Origin: an uncultured Bacteroidales bacterium
Lineage (GTDB): Bacteria > Bacteroidota > Bacteroidia > Bacteroidales > P3
Length of the DNA stretch: 60,008 bases
Direction of reading: 5' to 3'
Assembly: GCA_900318835.1 (NCBI GenBank)
Contig: ONLW01000025.1
Span: 1-60,008, forward strand
The first letter of the stretch is position 1. Each line of letters begins with the position of its first letter. Of this stretch, positions 9,092 through 18,060 are shown piece after piece. Below the pieces are notes generated by a model. The model saw only the letters and a list, made by a program, of their open reading frames with translations. It searched no databases and had not been told where the DNA came from. Position numbers and translations under genes: made by a program.

Positions 9092-9746
9092 CCAGATAGA
9101 AGAACGTTTGCAAGAAGTGCGCGCCGAATACCTGCGACGCATGACCGACGGCAACGGCGACCTGCTGCGCCAAGTGGAGGAATATTCCGCCGGACGCATC
9201 GGTAAAATGCTAAGGCCAAGAATGTTGCTAGCCACCGCCGCCACCTTGGGCAACGACCATTTCCACTCCCGTCGCACCCTTCTCCTCGCCACCGCCGTCG
9301 AGATGCTACACAACGCCTCGCTGCTCCACGACGATGTCATCGACCGCGACCTCACACGCCGCGGACAGCCCTCCGTCAACGCCCGCTGGAACAGCGCTGT
9401 AGCCGTCCTCGTAGGCGACTACCACCTCGTCTCCATCATGCAGCTACTCAGCGAGATAGGCGACAATGAAATTACGCAAAAATTCAATGACACCGTCAAA
9501 TCCATGGTCGAAGCCGAACTCCTCCAACAAGAGAAAAGCGATGACTATCTGAGAATCATCGACGGCAAGACCGCCAACCTCTTCGCCTTGGCCGCCGAAC
9601 TGGGCAATCCTGCCCTCCGCAACTACGGTCTCCACTACGGACGCCTCTTCCAGCTCCGCGACGACATCGCCGACGGCGAAGCCAACGAACATACACGTGA
9701 ACTCATCGGAAAAGAGGAAGCCATCCTGCAAGAAATCAACATTTAA
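9075..9746 (+). CDS. Short polyprenyl synthetase family protein
   Basis: This is a trans-isoprenyl diphosphate synthase-like protein. The first aspartate-rich motif is HDDVID (Asp86-Asp90), followed by the conserved RRGQPSVNARW segment, and the second is RDDIAD (Asp196-Asp200). At 223 residues it is about 100 shorter than typical octaprenyl or farnesyl synthases, and lacks most helices after the second motif apart from a short tail. Both metal-binding motifs are intact, so it may be active, but product and chain length cannot be read from sequence. The ATG at 9075 overlaps the end of dapA. The frame is open further upstream, but only inside dapA. Confidence 0.82.
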   Translation: MNLETSQIEERLQEVRAEYLRRMTDGNGDLLRQVEEYSAGRIGKMLRPRMLLATAATLGNDHFHSRRTLLLATAVEMLHNASLLHDDVIDRDLTRRGQPSVNARWNSAVAVLVGDYHLVSIMQLLSEIGDNEITQKFNDTVKSMVEAELLQQEKSDDYLRIIDGKTANLFALAAELGNPALRNYGLHYGRLFQLRDDIADGEANEHTRELIGKEEAILQEINI

Positions 9747-9784
9747 GAATACATAATAATTGTAAAAACGATATAAAAAAAATT

Positions 9785-10279
9785 ATGAGAAAGATCCTTT
9801 TCGCAATCGTCAGCCTCATGTTTGTCGGCAGCCTGATGGCACAGAATGCCAAACTGCCCCAAAACATTACCCTCAAATCCATCGACGGACAGAACGTGCA
9901 GTCGTCTGTCATCCAAAACAATGGCAAGCCCGTCATCATCTCCTTCTGGGCCACGTGGTGCAAACCCTGCAACCGCGAGCTCAACAACATCAAGGAAGTC
10001 TACGAAGAGTGGCAACAAGAGACCGGCGTCAAAATTGTGGCCATCAGCGTCGATGATGCCCGCAGCGCTGCCCGCGTCAAACCCCATGCCGAGGGAAACG
10101 ACTGGCCCTATGAGATTTACCTCGATCAAAACAGCGACCTCAAACGCGCCATGGGCGTGGTCAACGTGCCCCACACATTCATCCTCAATGGTGAGGGCGA
10201 AATTGTTTGGCAGCACACCGGCTATCAGGATGGCGGCGAGGAGGAAGTCATCGAGCAGGTCCGCCATCTGCTGAAATAA
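9785..10279 (+). CDS. Secreted TlpA-like thioredoxin-fold protein
   Basis: This 164-residue thiol-disulfide oxidoreductase carries a signal peptide (MRKILFAIVSLMFVGSLMAQ), so it acts in the periplasm. The redox motif is FWATWCKPCNREL, and the cis-proline loop is VNVPHTF. The fold and length match TlpA/ResA-like proteins that reduce disulfides in exported proteins or cytochrome c apoproteins; the partner is unknown. A strong terminator follows 11 bases after the stop, separating it from the downstream DUF6029 gene. Confidence 0.9.
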   Translation: MRKILFAIVSLMFVGSLMAQNAKLPQNITLKSIDGQNVQSSVIQNNGKPVIISFWATWCKPCNRELNNIKEVYEEWQQETGVKIVAISVDDARSAARVKPHAEGNDWPYEIYLDQNSDLKRAMGVVNVPHTFILNGEGEIVWQHTGYQDGGEEEVIEQVRHLLK

Positions 10280-10290
10280 TAATTAACCTA

Positions 10291-10333
10291 AAAAAGCCCC
10301 CTTTCCCTTCCGCGGGAAAGGGGGCTTTTTTTT
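10291..10333 (+). terminator. Terminator after the TlpA-like gene
   Basis: Arms AAAAAGCCCCCTTTCCC and GGGAAAGGGGGCTTTTT close around a six-base loop and end in a T run. It is a strong rho-independent terminator. Confidence 0.9.
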
Positions 10334-10350
10334 ATACCCTCCTGCCACAA

Positions 10351-10460
10351 TTACCCTACCAACGACCTATCATCTCCCTATCAACTCCTACCATGGTGGG
10401 AGTTGGTTAGGAGTTGGCAAGGCGTTCACAGGTGGTTATCAGCTAGTTAACATCAAGTCT
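10351..10460 (+). repeat. CCATGG-centred palindromic element, copy A
   Basis: The imperfect palindrome is centred on CCATGG at 10391-10396, with arms made of CAACTCCTACC and GGTGGGAGTTGG. Outer CCTACCAAC-like units lie to the left. A right-hand tail (about TGGTTATCAGCTAGTTA) resembles the tails of copies C and D. This is the most degraded of four copies in the window, and it lies between a terminator and the next promoter. Confidence 0.7.
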
Positions 10461-10479
10461 CCGGAATGGCGTTTTTTTA

Positions 10480-10511
10480 TTGCAACATGTCGGAAAAAAG
10501 TCGTAATTTTG
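10480..10511 (+). promoter_or_regulatory. Promoter of the DUF6029 operon
   Basis: TTG at 10480-10482 and TAATTTTG at 10504-10511 are 21 bases apart, and lie 28 bases before the ATG at 10540. Confidence 0.65.
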
Positions 10512-10539
10512 CATCGTATTTTATATTATAAACCAATCA

Positions 10540-12204
10540 ATGAGAAAGAGCAAATTTATACTTCCGCTGATGATGCTGAGCCTCATGGTGGGTGCAAAGG
10601 CCCAGGGCATCATGGGGGGGCATGTGACGGGAAATGTGCAACTGGACGGGCAAATGTCGCGAGCCGACAGTGTCATCGGAGCACAGGATGTGCCTGAGAA
10701 ACTGCTGATGAACGCCCGCGCAGACATTCTCTACACCAATGGCGACTTCAGCGCCGGCCTACGCTTCGAGATGTACGAGAAACCCCTGCTGGGCTTCGAC
10801 GCGCAGTACGAGGGCGAAGGGTTGGCCAACTATTTCGTGAACTATAACGGCAAACGGCTGAGTGTCACCGCCGGTAACTTCTACGAGCAGTTCGGCAGCG
10901 GCATGATTCTGCGCACCTACGAGGACCGCTATCTGGGCCTCGACAACTCCATCCGCGGCATCAACGTCACCCTGCGTCCCGTCGACGGTGTGACCATCAA
11001 GGGTCTCGTCGGCAAACAAAGAATCTTCTGGGGATACGGCAACGGGCTGGTGCGCGGCATCGACGGTGAAGTAGACCTCGGAAGCCTTATCAAGCCATTG
11101 GGCGAAAGCAAATTCCGCGCCACGCTGGGTGCCGGATTTGTAAGCAAATACGAAAACGATGAGGTCATCCCCGCAGAGACACCTGAGTATAGGCTCAACC
11201 TGCCCCTCAACGTGGGAGCCACTAGCCTGCGTGCCGATCTGGGCTACGGCAACTGGAGCCTCCAGGCCGAATATGCCCGCAAGGGTCAGGACCCCAATGC
11301 CATCAACGGTTACATCTATCGTCCTGGACAGGCTTTGCTGCTGAACCTCAACTATTCGCAGCGCGGCTTCAGCGCCGGCATCCAGGCTAAACGCATCGAC
11401 AACATGGGATTCAAGAGTGTCCGCTCGCAAAGCGGCGAGATGCTGTATATCAACTACCTGCCCGCTATCACGAAGAACCACACTTACGCCTTCCTAGCCA
11501 TGTATCCCTACGCCACACAGGTGAATGGCGAACAAGGTCTGCAGGCCGACGTGATGTACAAGTTCAAGAAAGGAACACTTCTGGGTGGTGAATACGGCAC
11601 TGATGTCCACGTCAACAGCTCAGTGGTCTACGGCTTGGACACCACCGTCACCGGCGGTGCCGGAACCGAGGGCTACGAGGTGAACAGCGGGCTTGGGCAG
11701 CTCTTCTACGGCGACGTGTCGGTCGAGGTAGCCAAGAAACTCTCCAAGGCTGTCAAGCTCACCGCCACCTACGCCTACCAAGTGTTCAACCCGGTGGTAG
11801 AGAACGAACCCGGAAGCCTGCACCACAACAACATAGTGGTGGCCGACGTGGCATGGAAGGTCAACAAAAAACACTCGCTGCGCTTCGAGGCCGAATGGAT
11901 GGGCAGCGACAGCCACTACGATGCCGACGACCCCGAGCACAACGACCGTCGCGCTGGCGACTGGGTGATGGGCCTGGTGGAGTGGAACGTAGGCACCCAC
12001 TGGTTCGTCTCGGCCAGCGACCAATATGCCTACAACGACGGCATAGGCAACTACTACAACCTCTCGGTGGGCTACACCCACGGCGCCACACGCCTGCAAG
12101 TGGGCTACGGCAAACAGCGCGAGGGACTGCTGTGCATCGGTGGCGTGTGCCGTCTGGTGCCGGCAAGCAACGGATTGACATTCAGTTTAACGGCTAGCTT
12201 TTAA
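10540..12204 (+). CDS. DUF6029-like outer-membrane barrel protein
   Basis: This 554-residue protein has a signal peptide ending in VGAKAQG and many alternating amphipathic strands with aromatic girdle residues (NYFVNYNGKRLSVTAGNFYEQFGSG), as expected of an outer-membrane beta-barrel. It ends in a terminal Phe (LTFSLTASF), which suits BAM-dependent insertion. It matches my recollection of the Bacteroidota family DUF6029, whose function is unknown. It is followed after three bases by an Omp28-type lipoprotein, with which such proteins often occur. Confidence 0.75.
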   Translation: MRKSKFILPLMMLSLMVGAKAQGIMGGHVTGNVQLDGQMSRADSVIGAQDVPEKLLMNARADILYTNGDFSAGLRFEMYEKPLLGFDAQYEGEGLANYFVNYNGKRLSVTAGNFYEQFGSGMILRTYEDRYLGLDNSIRGINVTLRPVDGVTIKGLVGKQRIFWGYGNGLVRGIDGEVDLGSLIKPLGESKFRATLGAGFVSKYENDEVIPAETPEYRLNLPLNVGATSLRADLGYGNWSLQAEYARKGQDPNAINGYIYRPGQALLLNLNYSQRGFSAGIQAKRIDNMGFKSVRSQSGEMLYINYLPAITKNHTYAFLAMYPYATQVNGEQGLQADVMYKFKKGTLLGGEYGTDVHVNSSVVYGLDTTVTGGAGTEGYEVNSGLGQLFYGDVSVEVAKKLSKAVKLTATYAYQVFNPVVENEPGSLHHNNIVVADVAWKVNKKHSLRFEAEWMGSDSHYDADDPEHNDRRAGDWVMGLVEWNVGTHWFVSASDQYAYNDGIGNYYNLSVGYTHGATRLQVGYGKQREGLLCIGGVCRLVPASNGLTFSLTASF

Positions 12205-12207
12205 ATT

Positions 12208-13053
12208 ATGAAAAAGATATTAATGAGTTTAATGGGTTTGATGGCTTTAATCGGCTTTGTGGGGTGCGACAAGATTGAAACCGATGAATATATAGTGTAT
12301 GACGGTGCGGCGGTGGACTGGAAGCCCTCGACGGCAACCGTTACTCCTGTGCAGCGTGTCTATGTGGAGAAATACACCGGGCCGCGTTGCAGCAACTGTC
12401 CCACCGCCGACGAGACACTCGACGGCATCAACAACGAGAATGTGGTGATAGTCTCCATCAACCACCCCAACGGTCAGGGAACCCCCTACCCCAACCAGCC
12501 CGACATGCGCACCGACGGCGGCACACTGTGGGACAAATACTTCGGCATCAACGCCATCCCAGCAGCCTTTATCAACCGCGACCGCAGCACGCAGTATCAA
12601 GGCGACATGAGCAACATAGCAGATGGCATCAACCAGGCGTTGGCGGAAAATCCCATCATCGCTCTGGAGGTTCTCTCCTATTTCGACAAGTCAAAGATAA
12701 ATGTCACCACCAACCTGCAGTTTGTCAAGAAATACACCGACCCGGTAAACTTCACGGCAGTCCTGGTCGAGGACTCGCTGGTCTACCGCCAGCTGCTACC
12801 CAACAACACCATTGACGACAACTATGCGCACAACCACATGCTGCGCAAAGTGATTACCAGCTACTGGGGTGCCGAGGTAACATGCACGGGTTTCGAAGGC
12901 GAATCGCTGTTGGGCACGTTGACCTTCCCCATCCCCGACAACGTCAACCTCAAACACTGCCATGTGGTGGTTTTCGTCAGTGACCAGGCCACCCGCAAAG
13001 TGCTGAACTGCGCCTCGAGCGAAATCATGTCTGAAACAGCTGATAAAGAATGA
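12208..13053 (+). CDS. Omp28-related outer-membrane lipoprotein
   Basis: The 281-residue protein begins with a lipoprotein signal (LIGFVGC, lipidated Cys20). Residues about 50-140 have a thioredoxin-like layout (VYVEKYTGPRCSNCPTAD) with a CSNC redox-type motif and a later NAIPAAFINR cis-proline-like loop, as in Omp28 of Porphyromonas and relatives. The acidic residues after the lipidated Cys (DKIETDE) resemble a surface export signal. The stop overlaps the ATG of the MATE gene by four bases. Its biochemical role is unknown. Confidence 0.82.
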   Translation: MKKILMSLMGLMALIGFVGCDKIETDEYIVYDGAAVDWKPSTATVTPVQRVYVEKYTGPRCSNCPTADETLDGINNENVVIVSINHPNGQGTPYPNQPDMRTDGGTLWDKYFGINAIPAAFINRDRSTQYQGDMSNIADGINQALAENPIIALEVLSYFDKSKINVTTNLQFVKKYTDPVNFTAVLVEDSLVYRQLLPNNTIDDNYAHNHMLRKVITSYWGAEVTCTGFEGESLLGTLTFPIPDNVNLKHCHVVVFVSDQATRKVLNCASSEIMSETADKE

Positions 13054-14396
13054 ACAGTAGAATCCTCGGACTAGCGTTGCCCAACATTGTGACCAATATC
13101 ACCGTGCCGTTGCTCGGCATGGTGGATATGGCCATTGTGGGACACCTTTCGGGAGATCATATTGGAGCCATTGCCATTGGCACACAACTGTTCAACCTCA
13201 TCTACTGGAACTTTGGGTTCCTGCGCATGGGAACCAGCGGCTTCACAGCCCAAGCCTTCGGCGCTGAGCGATGGGACGAAGCGGTGAAAATCCTCATCCG
13301 CGCCTGTGCCATTGCACTAGGGATAGCAGTATTGCTGATTGCGCTGCAATGGCCTATCTCGCTGGCAGTGCCTCACATCTTCGAAGGCAGTAACCATGTA
13401 TTGAGCCTCGCACTCACCTACTTCTTCGTGCGCATCTGGGCCGCTCCGGCCACCCTGGGGCTCTACGCCATCAAAGGGTGGTTCATCGGCATGCAAGATT
13501 CCAAGACCCCCATGTGGATTGCCATTGCATTGAACTGCGTCAACATCCTGGCCTCGCTGCTCTTTGTGCTGATGCTCGAATGGGACATGTTCGGCGTGGC
13601 GCTGGGCACGGTGGTGGCCAACTATACGGGCCTATTGTTAGGCATCGTCTTTTTAAGAAGGAAGTTGAAGAAGATGGATATTCGGAGTATTCAAAGAAAT
13701 CAGAATAATCTGATTACCCTGATTAAAGAGGCCCTGCATTGGCAGGACATGCGGCGGTTCTTCAAGGTGAATAGCGACATTTTCCTACGCACGCTGTGCC
13801 TTTCGGGGGTATTCACCTTCATCACAGCAGCCTCGAGCCACATCAGCGACCAGATACTGGCCGTTGACGCACTTCTGCTACAGTTCTTCACTCTTTTCAG
13901 CTACATCATGGACGGCTTTGCCTATGCTGGAGAGAGCCTGGTTGGCCGTCATATCGGAGCCCGGCAAAAACGTCACCTCAAACTGGCCGTACGCCTGCTC
14001 ATCATCTGGGGATTGGCTCTGACGGTAGTCTTCACCGGCCTCTATGCCGCTTTCGGCAACCAGTTCCTTCATATCTTCACCGACAAAGAAGACATTATTG
14101 CCGCCGCCGGTGGCTACATGGGATGGGTGCTTGCCATTCCCATCTGCGGTTTCGCGGCATTCCTCTTCGATGGCATCTTCATCGGAGCCACCGCCACCCG
14201 CACCATGCGCAACGCCATGTTTGTGGCTACCGCCGCATTCTTTGTCATCTATTACGGATTGAAAGAACTGTACGGAACCGCGGACATTCATCTTTGGAAC
14301 AATATCCTTTGGATTGCCTTCCTGGTATTCCTCATTCTCCGCGGATTGCTGCAAGCCCTGCGACTGCGGAAAGACGTATATAGTCAAGCTGAATGA
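13050..14396 (+). CDS. MATE family efflux transporter
   Basis: This 448-residue inner-membrane protein has twelve predicted helices in two halves, as expected for multidrug and toxin extrusion transporters driven by Na+ or H+. The N-terminus (ILGLALPNIVTNITVPLLGMVDMAIVGHLSG) is the family signature. The second half includes DGFAYAGESLVGRHIGA, as in DinF-like members. Start and stop are both ATGA overlaps with the neighbours, so it belongs to one operon with Omp28 and patatin genes. Substrate is not predictable. Confidence 0.92.
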   Translation: MNSRILGLALPNIVTNITVPLLGMVDMAIVGHLSGDHIGAIAIGTQLFNLIYWNFGFLRMGTSGFTAQAFGAERWDEAVKILIRACAIALGIAVLLIALQWPISLAVPHIFEGSNHVLSLALTYFFVRIWAAPATLGLYAIKGWFIGMQDSKTPMWIAIALNCVNILASLLFVLMLEWDMFGVALGTVVANYTGLLLGIVFLRRKLKKMDIRSIQRNQNNLITLIKEALHWQDMRRFFKVNSDIFLRTLCLSGVFTFITAASSHISDQILAVDALLLQFFTLFSYIMDGFAYAGESLVGRHIGARQKRHLKLAVRLLIIWGLALTVVFTGLYAAFGNQFLHIFTDKEDIIAAAGGYMGWVLAIPICGFAAFLFDGIFIGATATRTMRNAMFVATAAFFVIYYGLKELYGTADIHLWNNILWIAFLVFLILRGLLQALRLRKDVYSQAE

Positions 14397-16456
14397 AACG
14401 ATTGACAATCATAATACTCACCCTGCTGTCGCTGACCACAGCATCAGCCCAATTCGGTTACTACTTCGACCGGCCTAAGGTAGCCGTGGTGCTCAGTGGC
14501 GGTGGAGCCAAAGGTGTGGCACACATCTCAGCCCTCCGGGCTATTGAGGACGCCGGGCTGCCCATCGATATCATCTGTGGGACATCCATGGGTGCCCTCA
14601 TAGGTGGCCTCTACTCCATTGGATGGAGCACCGACGAGCTCGACTCTCTTGTTCGTCACCAAGACTGGTCATTCCTCCTCACCGACCGTGTCAAACCCGA
14701 AGAACTCGACATCGACACCCGTCGCATGCTGAACACCTACCCTCTCTGGCACGCTTTCACTTTCGGAAGCAAGCATAACGAGGGTGCTGGCTTTATTCGC
14801 GGCATCAACCTCGACAATCTTTTCGACCGTCTCCTTGATGGCTATCTCGACTCCATCGACTTCAACACCCTTCCCATTCCCTTTGCCTGTGTAGCCACAG
14901 ACATCATCACCAACACCGAAGTCGACTTCCATAGCGGCCATCTCAAGCAAGCCATGCGGGCCTCCATGTCCATTCCGGGGGTCTTCTCGCCAATCCGTAT
15001 GAACGACATGTTGCTGGTCGATGGGGGTATGCGCAACAACTATCCCGCCGACATCGCACGCCAAATGGGTGCCGACATCATCATCGGGGTCACTGTTCAA
15101 GACGACACCCTCACCGCCGACGAAATCACTGGTCCCCTCGACCTTCTCATGCAGATTATTGACGTCAACACCAAAAACAAATACAACGAGAACCTCGCCA
15201 TGAGCGACATTCTCATGCAGGTCAACGTCGACGGATATTCTGCGGCCTCTTTCAATGCCGCTGCTATCGACACCCTGCTGCGCCGCGGTAGCGAAGCCGC
15301 CGCTCTCCACCGCGACGAACTTCAGGCCCTTTTCCGCGAACTGCAGACAAAGCGTGGCAAATGGAACGTCAGGCACTACGCCTCTCCAAATCCAACGGAA
15401 AGCAACGATAACAACGACAAAAAAGATTTTAAGCTTACCGCCCCCAATCCCCTCCTCCTCAGCCCTGTTGCAGGAGTCACTTTCCGGTTCGACAATGAAG
15501 AGACGGGAGCATTACAGTTGGGGGCCAGATTGCCTTTCACATGGCATGTACCCATGGAAGTCAGCGCGCGTCTGCGATTGGGGAAACGCCTGCAACTGGG
15601 CCTCGAACACAAGTTCTATCCCCGTGGATTCACCTCTCCCTCTTTTGGATACACATTCCAGCGCAACGACATTGACATATACTCCAATGGTATACGCTCC
15701 TACAACGTGAAGTACACACAGCATATTGTGGAAGCTACCCCTCTCAATTCGCGCTTCCGTCTCTACAAAATCCGCGCAGGCCTACGTTTCGATTACTTTT
15801 ACTATTTCGATCCAATTCTCTCGGCGAACAACACTGCCATCGTCCTCGACGACCAACGTTTCTTCTCCTATATCTTCGAATCACTCTTGAACACGGAGAA
15901 CGATTGGTATTTCCCTACGGCAGGAACCTACTTCCGCGTCAACTTCGCCTACCGTACTGACAACTTTGCCACCTACGACGGCAACCACACAGGCATTCCC
16001 GATCTCTCGCTCCTCTGGCGCGCAAATCTCTCGCCTTCTTCCAGATTCACCATCCAACCGGGGGGCTTCGCACGACTTATTTTCTACAATGACGTGCCCA
16101 TGTCCTATATCAACGTTGTCGGCACCCGCCAGCGCATTGTCGACCAGCAGTTCGAATTCCCGGGAGTGCACAGCATTGCAATGACTGAACGCTACTTAGC
16201 AGGTATCCATCTTAACATTCAATGCCATTTGGGTGAGAAACGATACCTTCTCCTCCGCACAGCGGCAGCACGTCATGTCGACGACCTCAAGACATTCCTT
16301 CAGCCCAACATCAATCTGGGATCCTCGGAGTTCATTTATGGCGTCTCCCTCGGCTATGCCTACAACACCTTTCTTGGGCCCATCGAAGGCCATCTGGGAT
16401 ACTCTTCCCTTTCACCAAGCATCAACCTTTATATCAATATCGGACATAGTTTCTAA
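14393..16456 (+). CDS. Patatin-like phospholipase fused to an outer-membrane barrel
   Basis: After a signal peptide (LTTASAQ), residues about 28-320 form a patatin hydrolase domain with an oxyanion loop SGGGAKG (36-41), nucleophile Ser65 in GTSMG and catalytic Asp210 in DGGMRNNYP. Residues about 330-687 are a Bam-type beta-barrel ending in INIGHSF, with a terminal Phe. This organisation is like PlpD, the type Vd autotransporter family, but without obvious POTRA repeats beyond a short linker. It probably acts on phospholipids at or outside the outer membrane. ATGA overlap with the MATE gene indicates cotranscription. Confidence 0.9.
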   Translation: MKRLTIIILTLLSLTTASAQFGYYFDRPKVAVVLSGGGAKGVAHISALRAIEDAGLPIDIICGTSMGALIGGLYSIGWSTDELDSLVRHQDWSFLLTDRVKPEELDIDTRRMLNTYPLWHAFTFGSKHNEGAGFIRGINLDNLFDRLLDGYLDSIDFNTLPIPFACVATDIITNTEVDFHSGHLKQAMRASMSIPGVFSPIRMNDMLLVDGGMRNNYPADIARQMGADIIIGVTVQDDTLTADEITGPLDLLMQIIDVNTKNKYNENLAMSDILMQVNVDGYSAASFNAAAIDTLLRRGSEAAALHRDELQALFRELQTKRGKWNVRHYASPNPTESNDNNDKKDFKLTAPNPLLLSPVAGVTFRFDNEETGALQLGARLPFTWHVPMEVSARLRLGKRLQLGLEHKFYPRGFTSPSFGYTFQRNDIDIYSNGIRSYNVKYTQHIVEATPLNSRFRLYKIRAGLRFDYFYYFDPILSANNTAIVLDDQRFFSYIFESLLNTENDWYFPTAGTYFRVNFAYRTDNFATYDGNHTGIPDLSLLWRANLSPSSRFTIQPGGFARLIFYNDVPMSYINVVGTRQRIVDQQFEFPGVHSIAMTERYLAGIHLNIQCHLGEKRYLLLRTAAARHVDDLKTFLQPNINLGSSEFIYGVSLGYAYNTFLGPIEGHLGYSSLSPSINLYINIGHSF

Positions 16457-16465
16457 AAAATATAG

Positions 16466-16473
16466 TATCTTTG
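16466..16473 (+). promoter_or_regulatory. -7 box directly before the DUF4254 start
   Basis: TATCTTTG ends only four bases before the ATG at 16478. At normal Bacteroidota spacing the transcript would begin at or within a base or two of the ATG, giving a leaderless mRNA. Confidence 0.6.
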
Positions 16474-16477
16474 CAGC

Positions 16478-17071
16478 ATGAAAGCAAACGACCTTTACAA
16501 GCTCTTCGAGCAACAAATAATTGAATACCATAAGACTGACAACGTTGACGCACCGCAGAACAATCCCTACCAATGCGGCACCTTTGAGGCTGTATTGTGG
16601 GAAAAGTCGTGGGTCGACACCGTACAATGGCATCTTGAGGACCTCGTTCGTCCCGACGATGTGGAGCCCGTCTATGCCCTTCAACTGAAACGCCGCATCG
16701 ACCGCTCCAACCAACACCGCACCGACCTTGTAGAGCAGATCGATGACCACTACTTCATGCAGTTTAAAGAGGTAACCCTGCAGCCCGACGCCCGACTCAA
16801 CACCGAGACCCCCGCCTGGGCTGTCGACCGCCTCTCCATCCTGGCGCTCAAGATCTATCACTTCCAGATTGAGGCCAACCGGGGCGACGAAGCCCACCGT
16901 GCCAAATGTCAAGCCAAACTCGATACCCTCCTAACCCAGCGTACCGACCTCACCACCGCCATCGACCAACTCCTCGACGACCTCGCCAACGGTCGCCGCC
17001 AAATGAAGCTCTACCGTCAGATGAAGATGTACAACGATCCCAGCCTTAACCCTTCTCTCTACAAGAAGTGA
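16478..17071 (+). CDS. DUF4254 family protein
   Basis: This 197-residue, mostly helical cytoplasmic protein has conserved-looking stretches FEAVLWEKSWVDTVQWHLEDL and RIDRSNQHRTDLVEQID. It matches the DUF4254 family, which often sits beside glycosyltransferase family 9 genes in Bacteroidota; its role is unknown. The gene has its own promoter, with the -7 box four bases from the ATG. Its stop overlaps the GTG start of the glycosyltransferase (GTGA), supporting joint function in envelope sugar assembly. Confidence 0.82.
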   Translation: MKANDLYKLFEQQIIEYHKTDNVDAPQNNPYQCGTFEAVLWEKSWVDTVQWHLEDLVRPDDVEPVYALQLKRRIDRSNQHRTDLVEQIDDHYFMQFKEVTLQPDARLNTETPAWAVDRLSILALKIYHFQIEANRGDEAHRAKCQAKLDTLLTQRTDLTTAIDQLLDDLANGRRQMKLYRQMKMYNDPSLNPSLYKK

Positions 17072-18060
17072 AGCACGTCTTGGTCATCCGACTCTCGGCT
17101 CTCGGCGACGTCGCCCTCATGGCACCGTTGGTGCATGACTATGCTATGTCCAATCCCGACATCCGCTTCACCATTGCCGGACCGCCGCTACTCATGGCCC
17201 TCTTCTCAGGCATGGATAACGTAGAATACCTGAGAATTAAGAAGAAACAGAGTTTTATCAAGATATACAAAATACTCAACTCCGTCGGTGCCGACACCGT
17301 CATCGACCTCCACAAGGTAAACCGCGTCGGCTTCGCGCTCACCCTCCTCCGCCTGCGCAACCTCTTTAACTTCCACTTCCGCCTCCGCGCCCTACGCAAA
17401 GGCAAGTTCTCCCGCTGGCTCTACCTCCACCACCTCTACCACCATCCCCGCAAACCCCAGTACCAACGCTACGACGACGTCTTCCGACGCGCAGGCCTGA
17501 AGCGAGTGGAAAACGAAAAACGAAAAACGAAAAAATCCGCGTCTGCCAATTCTTCCACTTTCACCATAGGCGTTGCCCCTTTCTCACAGCACAAGGGAAA
17601 GATTTGGCCATGGGAAAACATAGGCCGTCTCGTCAAGATTCTTGCCGACAGCGGTTACCAAGTACTCCTTTTCGGAGGAAAAAACGAAGCGTCGCAGTTG
17701 GAGACTCTCGCCTCAGAGAGTGTAAAATCCCTTGCCGGAAAACAATCTTTTGCCGAGGAGCTGGATATAATAAAAAGTCTTTCCTTAATGGTGAGTATGG
17801 ACTCCTCGAACATGCACTTCGCCTCTGTACTAGGCGTCCCGGTGGTGAGTATCTGGGGAGCCACACATCCCGACTTCGGCTTCTACCCCCAGCAGCAGAG
17901 CCGCGACAACGCCCTCTGTGCCAACCTATCCTGCCAACCTTGCTCGGCCTTCGGGCAGAAAGCCTGCCGCTACGGCGACTACCGATGCCTCACGGCCATC
18001 ACCCCCGAAATGGTCTTCAACAAAATTCAATCAATTCTTAATCAAAACGCTCACGCGTAA
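17068..18060 (+). CDS. Glycosyltransferase family 9 (heptosyltransferase-like)
   Basis: This 330-residue GT-B enzyme is related to the heptosyltransferases that build the lipopolysaccharide inner core. Family marks are LVIRLSALGDVALMAPLV at the N-terminus, GVAPFSQHKGKIWPWE in the donor domain and SMDSSNMHFASVLGVPVVSIWGATHP. The start is GTG, overlapping the previous stop. Residues about 147-158 (VENEKRKTKKSA) are encoded by a tandem CGAAAAA heptamer array at the domain linker, an oddity also seen in two other glycosyltransferases here. It converges with the DUF4105 gene, overlapping by 30 bases. Confidence 0.9.
   Translation: MKHVLVIRLSALGDVALMAPLVHDYAMSNPDIRFTIAGPPLLMALFSGMDNVEYLRIKKKQSFIKIYKILNSVGADTVIDLHKVNRVGFALTLLRLRNLFNFHFRLRALRKGKFSRWLYLHHLYHHPRKPQYQRYDDVFRRAGLKRVENEKRKTKKSASANSSTFTIGVAPFSQHKGKIWPWENIGRLVKILADSGYQVLLFGGKNEASQLETLASESVKSLAGKQSFAEELDIIKSLSLMVSMDSSNMHFASVLGVPVVSIWGATHPDFGFYPQQQSRDNALCANLSCQPCSAFGQKACRYGDYRCLTAITPEMVFNKIQSILNQNAHA
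17508..17534 (+). repeat. Heptamer tandem array CGAAAAA x3 inside a glycosyltransferase gene
   Basis: Three perfect CGAAAAA units (17514-17534), preceded by a partial unit, encode a basic linker. Period is seven bases, as in the other heptamer arrays of this window. Confidence 0.75.
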
